From contig JAUCNG010400697.1 of assembly GCA_032353305.1 (NCBI GenBank), positions 1 to 10,552 of the forward strand: a stretch of 10,552 bases of DNA. The letters are read 5' to 3'. The stretch is from Cephalothrix spiralis. Lineage: Eukaryota > Nemertea > Palaeonemertea > Archinemertea > Cephalotrichidae. The notes below the pieces were generated by a model. It was given only the letters and a program-made list of their open reading frames with translations. It was not told the DNA's origin and made no database searches. Position 1 is the stretch's first letter. The number at the start of each line of letters is the position of its first letter. The position numbers and the translations under genes were made by a program. This document shows, in pieces, positions 1 through 7,972 of the stretch.

Positions 1-99
1 TTCATGGGTCTCGAGCCATAAAAAGTTACTGACACTCGGGCAATATAGAAAATACTCGTTGCGTAACCCTTTTCATGGCTGTGGCTCTCGACCCATGAA
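1..99. repeat. Imperfect inverted repeat, probable end of a small palindromic element
   Basis: The first 18 bases (TTCATGGGTCTCGAGCCA) are the reverse complement of 82-99 with 16 of 18 matches. Weaker pairing continues inward (about 19-29 with 62-75). The left arm begins at the window edge, so the element may extend further left. It could be a foldback MITE or the ends of a small DNA transposon. No target duplication can be checked. Confidence 0.45.
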
Positions 100-242
100 G
101 TATTACCCATGTATTTTTGTTCGTGCATCGAAGAAATGACGTGGGTCTGTGGAACTGGTGTATCAGAAAAAGGAAGGTTGTTCAAAACTGATGACAAAAA
201 TTTCATGAAGTCTATAGATTCTATAGATTTGATATGCCATAG

Positions 243-560
243 CAGTGTGTCCCAAATTATGGAAAACAGCCAGATGACGTCGAATTGTGACTCAATTATG
301 AATATTTTGATAATTGCAAGAAATTACACATTTGAGAACATGGTATTCTCTCCCGAATAAAACAGATTTGGTGCAGATCGGTTCTTAACTAAGGGAGCTA
401 CTATGGTTTTTCACGAAAAACCTCTGGTTTCATTTTTCCCACCCTAAATCCCATACTAAAACGAGAAAATGCTATTTTCAATCATTTTAATATTAATCTG
501 GAATATTTTCAGTGCATTTCAGTTTTTAATTTGTTAGACAGATTTGCACCAAAAAACATT
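243..560 (+). mobile_element. Truncated mariner/Tc1-type non-autonomous element, copy 1
   Basis: It begins with CAGTGTGTCCCAAATTATGG, almost the same as the left terminal repeat of the full element at 5819. It then follows that element through the subterminal motif ATTTGGTGCAGATCGG and on to about position 486. Homology resumes at 534 (AGATTTGCACC). The right terminal repeat is absent, so the copy is truncated near 555-560. About 430 bases present in the other copy (roughly 6647-7078) are replaced here by about 45. This copy has no hAT insertion and shows the unoccupied site at 378-388. No transposase can be read. The 83-codon open frame across 109-360 is incidental. Confidence 0.7.
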
Positions 561-664
561 TTATAGGGGACATGGGCCCGGGCCCTATCGGCTCATATAT
601 CGGGTGGGGCATTAGAACTTTGCCCGCTGTTTACAAGGCTGTAATTCAAAAAATATTTACTTAA

Positions 665-835
665 TAGGACAATTGACGGATAGGTTTTACCCCCTCCCAC
701 CCCTTCCAAACGTACTGCCACGAGAAATAAGATGTCGATTTTCAAAATACATGTACGCATAGTATACAACGCATCGACACTTCAAGTAACATTTTCTATC
801 CGTCCAGGCCTCAACCCCCTCCGTAAGTTGTCCTA
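665..835. mobile_element. Small inverted-repeat element (MITE-like)
   Basis: The left end TAGGACAATTGACGGA (665-680) is the reverse complement of 820-835 with 14 of 16 matches. A second, inner inverted pair is GACGGATAG near 675-683 and CTATCCGTC near 797-805, which gives a nested foldback. No coding capacity is visible. Flanking duplications are not clear, so the superfamily is open. It lies just upstream of the decayed Ig exon. Confidence 0.4.
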
Positions 836-892
836 AAAGAAATAAGTGTCTACCTTTTGAGACGCCCCCTTATTCTACTCTTTTATTTTCAG

Positions 893-1147
893 AGACTTCG
901 AAACCTGCCATAAATTCAAAATCTCCAAACAATCGGGGCAACTATATTTTTAAGGAAGGCGAAAGGGCAAAGGACCAGTAAAATATATTTGGTTCCGCGG
1001 TAATGGGGATCAGAAGACCCCGATTGATTTTTCATCCGCCATCTTGGATTTTAAATCTATCAAAGGGAACGATACCGGTGCTTATCAGTGAGAAGTCAAA
1101 CGAAGTCGGACTTCCATACAGTGATATTATCAACATTAGAGTTAACT
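893..1147 (+). pseudogene. Decayed Ig-like domain exon
   Basis: A pyrimidine-rich acceptor (TTTTATTTTCAG, to 892) opens the exon and a strong donor (GTAAGT at 1148) closes it. The flanking introns are phase 1-1 and the span is 255 bases, as is usual for exons encoding one Ig domain. Three pieces in two frames read as parts of an I-set-like domain. The first is a linker plus strand A/B region ending EGERA (895-969). The second runs from KYIWFRG to ILDFKSIKGNDTGAYQ, which carries the Trp and the D-x-G-x-Y signature (about 972-1088). The third is EKSNEVGLPYSDIINIRV (from 1090). Frame breaks lie near 969 and 1089. The first open frame stops at 979-981 and the second at 1089-1091. Both core cysteines are missing, the second exactly at the YQ|TG break. 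The span is still divisible by three. It is most likely a pseudogene exon of a cell-surface or extracellular Ig protein; sequence error is a less likely alternative. No partner exon was found. Confidence 0.7.
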
Positions 1148-1705
1148 GTAAGTATGATATATCGGAATGAGTCTCAAAATTCGTGATAATAAAAATTTGG
1201 AGACCCTTATCTCTGGTAACCTGAGCGCAAAAACCAAAATACAGATCTAGAAACTCGTCCTCTAAATTTATACCATAGACCCAGGTTTTCATGATAGAGT
1301 TTATTGCATATATATATCCTTACTGGATTAATTGTACATCAATTATAACATAAAGATATATACAAACATGCGTGGTTGGACATTAAAGCATACATATACA
1401 ATAATGCATAAAGTCGAATTCAAAGATCAGCCTAGGTTTTGGTCCTTTAGGCGGATCACCATTCCTGAAATTCCCGGTTTTCTATTCGCGTAGCCTCTCC
1501 GGTTTTATTTCCGCGAGCAGTTTTCAGAGAGATCGAGTCTCGAGTGCTCACACCTCTAAAACCGGTATGATGAAACACTTTAGATTAAAATATGATGGCC
1601 TGATTTTATAGATGCCATGTGAGAGGTGTCCAAAAAATTCATTCTGATTAATTTTAAAAACGGTGTTTCTAAAGCATACTTAAGATTTGTTTAAAAATTC
1701 GAAAT

Positions 1706-1719
1706 CTGCGCATGCGCAG
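1706..1719. promoter_or_regulatory. NRF-1-like palindrome
   Basis: CTGCGCATGCGCAG is a perfect 14-bp palindrome containing GCGCATGCGC, the known core recognised by NRF-1-type factors in animals. It stands in AT-rich DNA with no gene start nearby. The same core occurs in the terminal repeats of the element at 8397-8535, so it may be a transposon remnant rather than a promoter site. Confidence 0.3.
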
Positions 1720-1969
1720 TTGCACATTTATCGAACTAATAACAATAGATTATTTAATAGGTTCATATTCTTTCTGTTTTCAATACCTTTATATAATGTT
1801 TAGGGGTATAAATATCATAAATTCACAATTTTATTTACAAATTTTGGACTCTTAATATTAAATATTTTAAATCCGAGTATATGTTCTAGAGTGAAGAAAT
1901 GAAGCAAAAATGGTAGAGACAGGAGTGCCTGTATAACGTAACATCTTAACCCTATTCCTGAAGAGGGGA

Positions 1970-1990
1970 GGGGGGCGGATTCCGCCCCCC
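1970..1990. repeat. GC-rich perfect hairpin
   Basis: GGGGGGCGGA (1970-1979) and TCCGCCCCCC (1981-1990) are perfect reverse complements around a single T. No U-tract or gene context suggests a terminator. It may be the junction of a foldback repeat. Confidence 0.6.
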
Positions 1991-2729
1991 TAAGGTTTTT
2001 CAAAAATATATTTCAAACGGCTTATAGCAGGTTCTTGAATTTTTAGGAGTTTTAAGCTGAGTAGATTGCCGACATAATGAAAAACAATTCAGGGGGTAGG
2101 TGCTCCAGGGCCGGCGCTGGAGGGCCCCAAAATTGAGGACATTTTTATTTTTGGTTAAAAAAATGATAAAAATTGTGAAAAATTAGCTGAAGCAAGAAGC
2201 ACAATGGTGCTAATGCATTTTTATATCAATGATAACATATATATATTTGTTTAGACCTAATTTAAAAATAAAATGGTTCAAAAATATTGATTTTAGACGA
2301 GTTTCGAATTTTTGTCGGGACGCATGATTTTTTTCAAAAATTGCCCGCCAGAGCACCCCAAAAACCATTCTGGTGCCCAAAAATATTTTCTAAAGTGATC
2401 ATTATGCTACTGATGTCAAATAAGATCATATTTAGGGTTGTGCGCCAACCCTGGCGTCATTTGGCCCAGGACCCATTTCTGCGCAAAATTTTATTTTTTA
2501 TTTATTTTTTTTGGGCTCTTTTCGAGACCCTGCGGCGTTGTCGCCAGCTTATATTCTGGTTTGGATAGTATTTAACACATTTGCAAATAAAAAAACATCC
2601 TGAGACCAAATAGATCATAAAATTAAGCTAATATAAAAAATTCTAGAATTTGGACCAAAAAATGCGCCCCTGAAGCCCCGGAACATGTTTTTTTGATTTT
2701 TTTTAGTTAAAGTGCTCTTCAGATGTAAT

Positions 2730-2764
2730 TCCTCTTTATAATTGGTCATACTACAGAAATAATC
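2730..2764 (-). repeat. 35-bp exact duplicate of coding sequence from the downstream-oriented gene
   Basis: The 35 bases here are identical to 3668-3702, inside the long coding exon of the unknown gene, where the minus strand encodes the segment around YFCSMTNYKED. Both copies have the same orientation. The flanks diverge at once on the right and within about one base on the left. The copy lies about 460 bases beyond the stop codon. No surrounding sequence keeps the protein reading frame, so it is a fragment and not a second gene. Confidence 0.85.
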
Positions 2765-3223
2765 TTCTAAAATTGAGATGGCAAAAATGACTATCTATAA
2801 CCTGAATCAAGGTTATTCACTTGTTCGTGTGGTCACATTTATATATACAACAAAAAACACATAAAAACAGACATGTATATCATGAAACAGAATATCCAAA
2901 TTTACATAATAAACACACAGTTAATAAATATAATAAATGTCAACGATATTGAAGATAATGCGCTGCCCGCAATTTAATCTATTTTAATCATAAATTTTAA
3001 TCATTTAATAGTTATGAAAAACATTTTTAATATTTAATTAATTTTAATCTTAAGTGTTCGTGAATTTTCGGAATTTGACTCTACCTTGATCCGTAAGCCG
3101 AGAGTAAACGAATTTATATACTGGACTAGGCCTATTTTCGTACAATAATGAAACTTGGTTTACATGGTGGATTAAAATTATAACTTCAATTATTTACATA
3201 CAATGTGGAATAATGATAACGAT

Positions 3224-4662
3224 CTAATGCCAAACTAATGCTTTCTTGGTGATTTCATCATCATCTAATTCAATATCAAGACGAGATAATGTCCACTTTC
3301 CATTTTCGATACACATGCAATATAAATAATCAGGGGATGAACAAAATTTTGGATAGCCTATATTGTATATTCTTTGTAAAAGGTCAATGTCGAGAGAATA
3401 CACACTAACATAATCATCCACCGCAAAAAAAGGAAACCTTTATATACATGCATAGATCTAATCCTATCCTCGTTTTCTCCCACTTTCTTGATGTTTTCAA
3501 TATTGTCCACCTTAACCTTGTAAATGTCTCTCGACCCATCTGAACCATATAAAAAGTCATCATGAATTATCAGAGTTTTCCAGCAACCGGTTCGAACGGT
3601 TTTCTTCACAATCATTGTATTACTGTCTATTATTACAATTCCAAAACCTATTATCCCAACCAATAAATCCTCTTTATAATTGGTCATACTACAGAAATAA
3701 TCCATTTGTTCTAATTCTACTGTTTGATTTTCCAGCGATGGGTCAACATTAAAACGAATTATACGATTCCCTTGTCTGTAAAATATTTTCCCGTCAAATG
3801 AATGCACCTTGAAATATCGATCACTTTCTATTTTACGAATGCATGTGCATTTTGATGCCTTTAAATCCTCAATATCCAAAATATGAACGTCTTTATTGTC
3901 ATCCAGTGCAAACAGAAAATGTTCGATGCAATGTAGGTAACGAATGAAGCCAACATCGTTGCTGATTTTAATGTCGAAGCCTTCGCCATCTAAGTTCCCG
4001 TCGCCCAACCTATAAAGAGTGATACTTAGTTCTTTATAATTATTACTTCCAACGTACATTATATCATTTGCACAGGCGATGACATATCCCGGACAATGAG
4101 TCTTAAGTAAAGTTTTTTTCATGGTTATATCGAAATTAAACCCTCCAAGTGCATCCACTAATAGTCCCTCCTTAGAATATTTATCCCCATAACAAAGTCG
4201 ATGATATAAAGAATAGTAGCCGAATTTAAATGCGAACATTGCACATCCTTCATTAAACTGAGCCACCAATGACAGAAGTTCGTCTCTTTCCTTTTTAAAA
4301 CCGATTCGTTTAAATTTAGCTCCAAAATCTTTTCCATATTTCGCTTTCACACTTTCCTTCACTTCAGGAATAGTATTGACCATGTCAAGATAATTGTGTA
4401 AGAAAACTTGACAATCGCCAAGGTCATCCTTATTCAGGACTAAAGCAGCTAACAGACCGAATTTAGCAGCTGCTATTTTTTCAGAAGTTTTTGGAACCAG
4501 ACCAAAGGCATGATCGGCATTTTGTTTGGCTAATTTGAGCTCATCTATTGCGACTGGTTTTACATCTCCTGCAGCACGTGCTATTAAGTCCATTGCCGAC
4601 TTCATGTTGCGTTTACATGCATCGAAATGTGCGCCTCGTAAAGCATCCAATGATTCTTTGAC
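3224..4662 (-). CDS. Unknown helical plus beta-propeller-like protein, second coding exon (apparent frameshift)
   Basis: This exon opens after the acceptor TATTTCAG (minus strand, ending at 4663) with VKESLDALRG. It joins in phase 0 to the exon at 7209, giving FEE|VKES. In spliced numbering, residues 1 to about 230 look helical. They include AKQNADHAFGLVPKTSEKI, a stretch with regularly spaced Lys/Ala, and EVKESVKAKYGKDF. From about residue 240, short repeated units of the type 'hydrophobic strand, turn, h-Y-h-G/D' follow (DIMYVGSNNY, HFLFALDDNKDVHILDI, GKIFYRQGNRIIRF, DFLYGSDGSRDIYKV), as in beta-propellers. There is no signal peptide. The main frame meets a T7 run (plus 3425-3431), then drifts into a short unlike tail that stops at 3358. 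One more T gives FAVDDYVSVYSLDID and an open frame to the TAG at 3224-3226, which fits the propeller pattern. The intact protein would be about 531 aa. I do not recognise the family beyond a general likeness to uncharacterised, expanded helical/propeller proteins of aquatic invertebrates. ATTAAA motifs near 2973-3045 may serve polyadenylation. Confidence 0.8.
3425..3431 (-). other. Frameshift point in the T7 homopolymer
   Basis: On the minus strand the gene reads GGT TTC CTT TTT TTG CGG and leaves the conserved pattern. Stepping back one base gives CTT TTT TTT GCG GTG GAT GAT and restores a 66-residue propeller-like tail. A one-base loss in the run, real or from sequencing, is the simplest cause. 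The bases T TTT TTG also fit the X XXY YYZ form of a -1 ribosomal slippery site, but no downstream structure was established. Confidence 0.75.
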
Positions 4663-5441
4663 CTGAAATATCAAAACGAAAAAGAATATTAGTTTCGGTA
4701 AAATATTTGAAACCGTCACGGTGTCGCTAAAGCGAAAAACAGAATGCCAGGTGACGAAAACTGGCCTCATAGCAAAATAGAGACACACCATGTGGTACAA
4801 ATGGGCCAATGTCAAGCGTAGAAATTAAATGACTATGAAACAATACTTTACCATCCCTCCTTAGGGATATGTTTGCCCATAATATATGGGTTCTGCGCGG
4901 CTGATAGTACCTCTTTCTTATGCTTTAGCTTTTTTGTACTTCAAGTTTTCTAGTCTCTAGTCTCTAGGGCTGTTTCTACGCAGAATTAAGATAAATTCCT
5001 ATTGTTCAAGGTCATTATCACTGCATGTTACATTTTTCAAGTTTATTATACATTCGTTTAGTGAAGTTTTCCCAATAACCCAGTCTTTATTTTCGAGGTT
5101 TTGCTCATCATAGTCTATAGATGGCCAGAGCTTGAATCTCATTTAATATTAATATCTATCTTCTGACTAGCTGACACTTTTTGTAGCTTACTAATTGACT
5201 TGATCCTCTCTCTACTTTTTGGATTAAATCTTTCTCGATAATCTTTACCGTTGCCAGATACGACTAATGATTTTACAATTATTGACATTGGTTTCCCACT
5301 CACTTGGCCCTTTAAAAACTTTAAAGCAATCCTATATTTATTTTTATTTTTATTATTAACTTTAGAAGTTCAATTATATGATAGCAGGGTCAAATTAAAA
5401 TCTTGATGAAAGAAAATGTGACATTGACCTTGATCTATATT

Positions 5442-5790
5442 TCAAACTCGAGGCAAGTGATCAACCGCCCCAACTGTAGATGTATCTATTCCGAAACTGA
5501 AATGTTTCAGTGTTTTCATTAAATGTAGATAATCTATATTTACCCTATCAAAAGTCTTGCTCTGATCAACTGAGACAATCGTAAGTTTTTTTGCTTGCAT
5601 TAACATAAAGTATGGCATCATTCAGCTTCATCCTTTGTAAGTATGATATTTTCAAAAAATAATTTACTTTTCACTCCACAGGTTAGATCTGTCTTAATGA
5701 TCATTAATCTAAATAAATTGGCTATAACTTTGTTTAGGATCTTAATGATCCCAATTTAATTTAATTAAAATATGGGTCTCCAATTTCCCA
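5442..5790 (-). mobile_element. Non-LTR retrotransposon (LINE) reverse transcriptase relic
   Basis: The minus strand shows three known reverse transcriptase landmarks in the expected order. They are NWRPI (5785-5771), then KILNKVIANLFRL and TCGVKSKLFFENIILTKDEAE, then SVDQSKTFDRVN (5573-5538) followed by DYLHLMKTLKHFSFGI. The order and the 'TCGV...G..ifeN' and 'hDqeKAFDRVN' forms fit L1/Tx1-like non-LTR elements. In-frame stops follow NWRPI and the KDEAE segment, and the last motif sits in a different frame. The catalytic YADD region, the endonuclease and the 3' end are absent. It is a dead fragment on the same strand as the host gene. Its 5' side stops about 30 bases from the mariner element at 5819, so that element may have landed in or beside it. 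Confidence 0.75.
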
Positions 5791-5925
5791 TTTTTTCTCA
5801 CCACTTATATGATTTATACAGTGTGTCCCAATATTATGGAAAACAGCCAGGTGACGTCATATATTATGAATATTTGAATAATTACAAAAGTTCGCCTTTG
5901 AACAGATTTGGTGCAGATCGATTAA

Positions 5926-6546
5926 CAGTGGCGTAACGGCCTTTAGGAAGGTTAGAGCACTTAGGGGGCCCCGACGAAATTCAACTTGTACATTAATAAT
6001 GGTGTGATTTCGCCTAGGAGGGGCCAATATGCGCATTACGGTCTGTTCGAAGGGAGATGTAAATTCCCAGAAAAGCCTATACTTTAGCATAGTATCGCCT
6101 AGTCACCAATCCTCCAATGCCCAAAAAAATTGTCGCGGCAGAATTTTTTTGCAAAAAATAGAAGCCGCGTGGTCAAAAACTTGAAGGGGAAAAAAATTTC
6201 AAAGTGGAAAAAAATTGCAAAAGTCCAAATTGAGGGGGTGGGGGGGGTACCTAAAACTCATTTTTTCAGGTAGTTTTTGAAAATTTTTTCCATGACCCCC
6301 CCCCCCCTCCCTGTGTATATCCTGATAAAATCATATATAATATTGCTAAAAATCTTCTAAGATATAAAACCAGAAAATATACTTGTGTTTCGAGTTGATT
6401 CAAAAACCAAGGAAAGGGTGTTCAATAGCAGAAATTAAAATACTTTTATCGGTTCATATGAATTGGGTTGATTTTCAAAGTTTAAAGTAAGGGGGCTCCG
6501 GCCCAAAGGCCGGCCTAAGGGCCCTGATGCTTGCGTTACGCCACTG
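5926..6546. mobile_element. hAT-type non-autonomous element inserted in the mariner copy
   Basis: Perfect 13-bp terminal inverted repeats, CAGTGGCGTAACG (5926-5938) and CGTTACGCCACTG (6534-6546), bound the element. The flanking octamers TCGATTAA (5918-5925) and TCGGTTAA (6547-6554) differ at one base and form the 8-bp target duplication expected of hAT elements. The paralogous mariner copy at 378-388 shows the single, unoccupied site. The 621-bp interior has G/C runs (for example near 6235-6246 and 6296-6307) and no transposase. The 77-codon open frame at 5857-6090 crosses the element boundary and is not a gene. Confidence 0.85.
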
Positions 6547-6797
6547 TCGGTTAATAACTAAGGGATCTATGACGAAATCTCCCGAAATCCTCTGGTCTCA
6601 TTTTCCCCATCCAATACTAAATCGACAGAATGCTATTTTCAAATAGTTAAAAAGTTATAAAATTTTATAAACTTTTTTCTCTCTCCCGAGACAGGACGTT
6701 CATTTACATACTCCTACGCAGTGCTCCTTAATTTTGAGATTCGCCTTCTAAATTTATTAGCACTGCTATACCTATAGTAGGATATCAACTTGTGATA

Positions 6798-6856
6798 ATC
6801 GATCGGAATAATCAATATAGCTTCAACTTGAAGCTATATTGATTATTCCGATCGAT
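6798..6856. repeat. Perfect 59-bp palindrome (29-bp arms, 1-base centre)
   Basis: Bases 6798-6826 are the exact reverse complement of 6828-6856 around a single C at 6827; the arms start ATCGATCGGAATAATCAATA. Pairing stops at 6797/6857 (A opposite A). Perfect arms imply recent origin, selection or an assembly foldback. A smaller palindrome, GAATAATTATTC, follows at about 6874, and a tRNA-like sequence starts at 6892. Confidence 0.9.
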
Positions 6857-6891
6857 ACAGTCAAATATAGGTTGAATAATTATTCACCTAA

Positions 6892-6960
6892 TAGCTCAAA
6901 TGGCAGAGTACATGGTTAAGGCGATGGCGCTGGAGATCTCAGTGTCCAGGTTCGGATCCC
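6892..6960 (+). ncRNA. tRNA-Ser-like Pol III promoter head (SINE or tRNA pseudogene)
   Basis: TGGCAGAG followed by GGTTAAGGCGATGG (6914-6927) matches the D-arm region typical of serine tRNAs. TAGCTCAAATGG at 6892 also resembles an A box. GGTTCGGATCC (6949-6959) matches the B box. The A-to-B distance of about 45 bases suits Pol III. An anticodon-loop-like CTGGAGA and a short variable-arm-like stretch lie between. The acceptor and T stems pair poorly and a 3-4 base insertion interrupts the D region, so this is not a working tRNA. A tRNA-derived SINE head is most likely. Its 3' end is not defined, and no A-rich tail is obvious. Confidence 0.6.
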
Positions 6961-7208
6961 ATGCAGGGAAAAATTTTCTGAATGAAATTAATCAGCAACA
7001 AGAATGTAGTCAAAGAATACCAAGGGTACGTTGAGATTAGGATAAATGAACATTTTGATCTTTTAGGGAAGTTTTTCTTAGATAGATTTGCACCAAATAG
7101 CAGCGTTATGGTCAGTTCATTATTAAGTTTTCCATAATATTGGGACACCCTGTATATCAATTATAATAGAATTTAATCATAAATCATTATAATATTATCA
7201 CTAATTAC

Positions 7209-7378
7209 CTCTTCAAAATCTTCTATTAGTAAGGCTCTTATATTTCTGTCTGCCACATCTCCATCTTTCAATTTATCGACTGATTTTTTCCTGATCTTGT
7301 TAAATATTTTGCTGATCAGCCACTTTCCTCCTCCTGTAACGGCACTGATAGCGGTATCAGCCATAGTACTGTTAATAA
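7209..7378 (-). CDS. First coding exon of the unknown gene (start at MADTAIS)
   Basis: Coding runs from ATG at 7364-7362 to the GAG at 7209, giving 52 residues: MADTAISAV, a Gly-rich turn (TGGGKWLI), a basic amphipathic stretch (SKIFNKIRKKSVDKLKD), then an acidic end (ALLIEDFEE). The open frame extends upstream to another ATG at 7412. However, a pyrimidine-rich tract ending TTCTGTTCAG lies just before 7378 on the minus strand and looks like a splice acceptor, so the residues upstream of MADT are probably intronic. The exon would then start with 14 untranslated bases. The donor GAG|GTAATT joins it to 4662 in phase 0. Function is unknown; the amphipathic basic region could contact membrane or nucleic acid, but that is inference. 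Confidence 0.7.
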
Positions 7379-7955
7379 CTGAACAGAAAAAATAAGAAAA
7401 TTCATTTGTCATGCAGCTTTATCTGTAATGTACCAGTCGATGAAACCAAAAGCTGCGCAGCGCTAGAAATCTGTGGATCACCCCGTTCAGCGCGCAGACA
7501 TTTGACATGTATGTCAGCAAGAAGTCCCCGGTTGGGGTGGCGGTAGGCTTAATAGCGTACCATAGCGCATTTTTTCATTACTATAATAACATTATTTTTC
7601 TTTTGTTTTATGCTCATTTGATATGCTATCCCTAAGAGCTATGAGCGACAGTACATAAATTGACAGGTGCATAAATAAGATTTTTTGTATTCATTCGGGT
7701 GGACTGATATATTATTGCCGCTGTTTATAAGGAAATACGTGAGATAGTGATTTGATATTTTTGCATGTAGTGCAGGATATTTCTTTTTTTATTAGTGTGA
7801 TGACGTATCATTTTTATATGATTTACTGTTTTTCATTTTGTTATAATATGCGCAACTCAGCGCGAAAAAACAGATTATCATAAAATGACGTTAAAAACTT
7901 CCCGTTTTAATCTTTGCCCGTTAATTTAAAAAAGGTCTAATCTTTAATAATTTTA

Positions 7956-7972
7956 ACTTACCAGTGTCTATA
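7956..7972 (-). other. Candidate splice donor of a non-coding first exon
   Basis: On the minus strand the bases read GACACTG|GTAAGTTAA, with the exon ending at 7962 and GTAAGT at 7961-7956. This is close to the animal donor consensus and lies 583 bases upstream of the acceptor before the MADTAIS exon. The start of this exon and the promoter could not be placed. Confidence 0.35.

Larger units (their letters stand above)
1154..3223. other. Non-coding stretch between the Ig exon and the unknown gene
   Basis: No supported gene lies here. Open frames on either strand are short and low-complexity. Visible structures are a 14-bp perfect palindrome CTGCGCATGCGCAG (1706-1719), a GC-rich hairpin (1970-1990) and a 35-bp copy of coding sequence (2730-2764). 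The part from about 2090 to 2700 has GC-rich patches alternating with A/T runs and may be old repeat DNA, but I could not assign a family. The end near 2973-3045 has several ATTAAA motifs on the minus strand and could hold the 3' UTR of the gene ending at 3224. Confidence 0.5.
5819..7152. mobile_element. Mariner/Tc1-type non-autonomous element, copy 2 (split by a hAT element)
   Basis: The 26-bp terminal inverted repeats at 5819-5844 and 7127-7152 match at 25 of 26 positions (CAGTGTGTCCCAATATTATG on the left). TA dinucleotides flank the element at 5817-5818 and 7153-7154, the target duplication of this superfamily. A second inverted pair lies inside: ATTTGGTGCAGATC near 5905 and GATTTGCACCAAAT near 7085. 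That layout recalls the inner and outer repeats of IR/DR-type Tc1 elements. No transposase frame can be read. Taking out the 621-bp hAT insertion leaves about 705 bases. The interior from about 6647 to 7078 is absent from copy 1 and contains the 59-bp palindrome and the tRNA-like head, so it may itself be an inserted or acquired segment. Confidence 0.85.
4663..7208 (-). other. Intron of the unknown gene, filled with mobile elements
   Basis: The donor is GAG|GTAATT (exon ends at 7209) and the acceptor is TATTTCAG|GTC (exon begins at 4662). Splicing keeps phase 0 and gives a sensible junction, IEDFEE|VKESLDAL. From the exon toward higher coordinates, the intron holds about 780 bases with no recognised feature (4663-5441), a reverse transcriptase relic, then the mariner/hAT nest that ends about 55 bases from the donor. 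A 15-base hairpin (CCCATAATATATGGG, near 4876) is the only structure seen in the unassigned part. Confidence 0.75.

Noticed and set aside
1032-1292. 86-codon open frame on the minus strand
   Set aside because: It lies antisense to the Ig exon, whose domain signature and splice sites are on the plus strand.
1815-2003. 62-codon open frame on the minus strand
   Set aside because: It has low complexity, overlaps a GC-rich hairpin, and shows no domain or splice context.
2287-2568. 93-codon open frame on the plus strand
   Set aside because: It is rich in Phe/Ile from T runs, has no recognisable motif, and sits in probable old repeat DNA.
4663-4815. N-terminal extension of the long minus-strand frame (MTLAHLYH...)
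   Set aside because: The acceptor TATTTCAG at 4663 and the phase-0 junction with the MADTAIS exon show that this part is intron read-through.
7365-7412. Upstream start MTNEFSYFF for the first coding exon
   Set aside because: A pyrimidine tract and CAG acceptor end at 7379, so these codons are probably intronic; MADTAIS is preferred.
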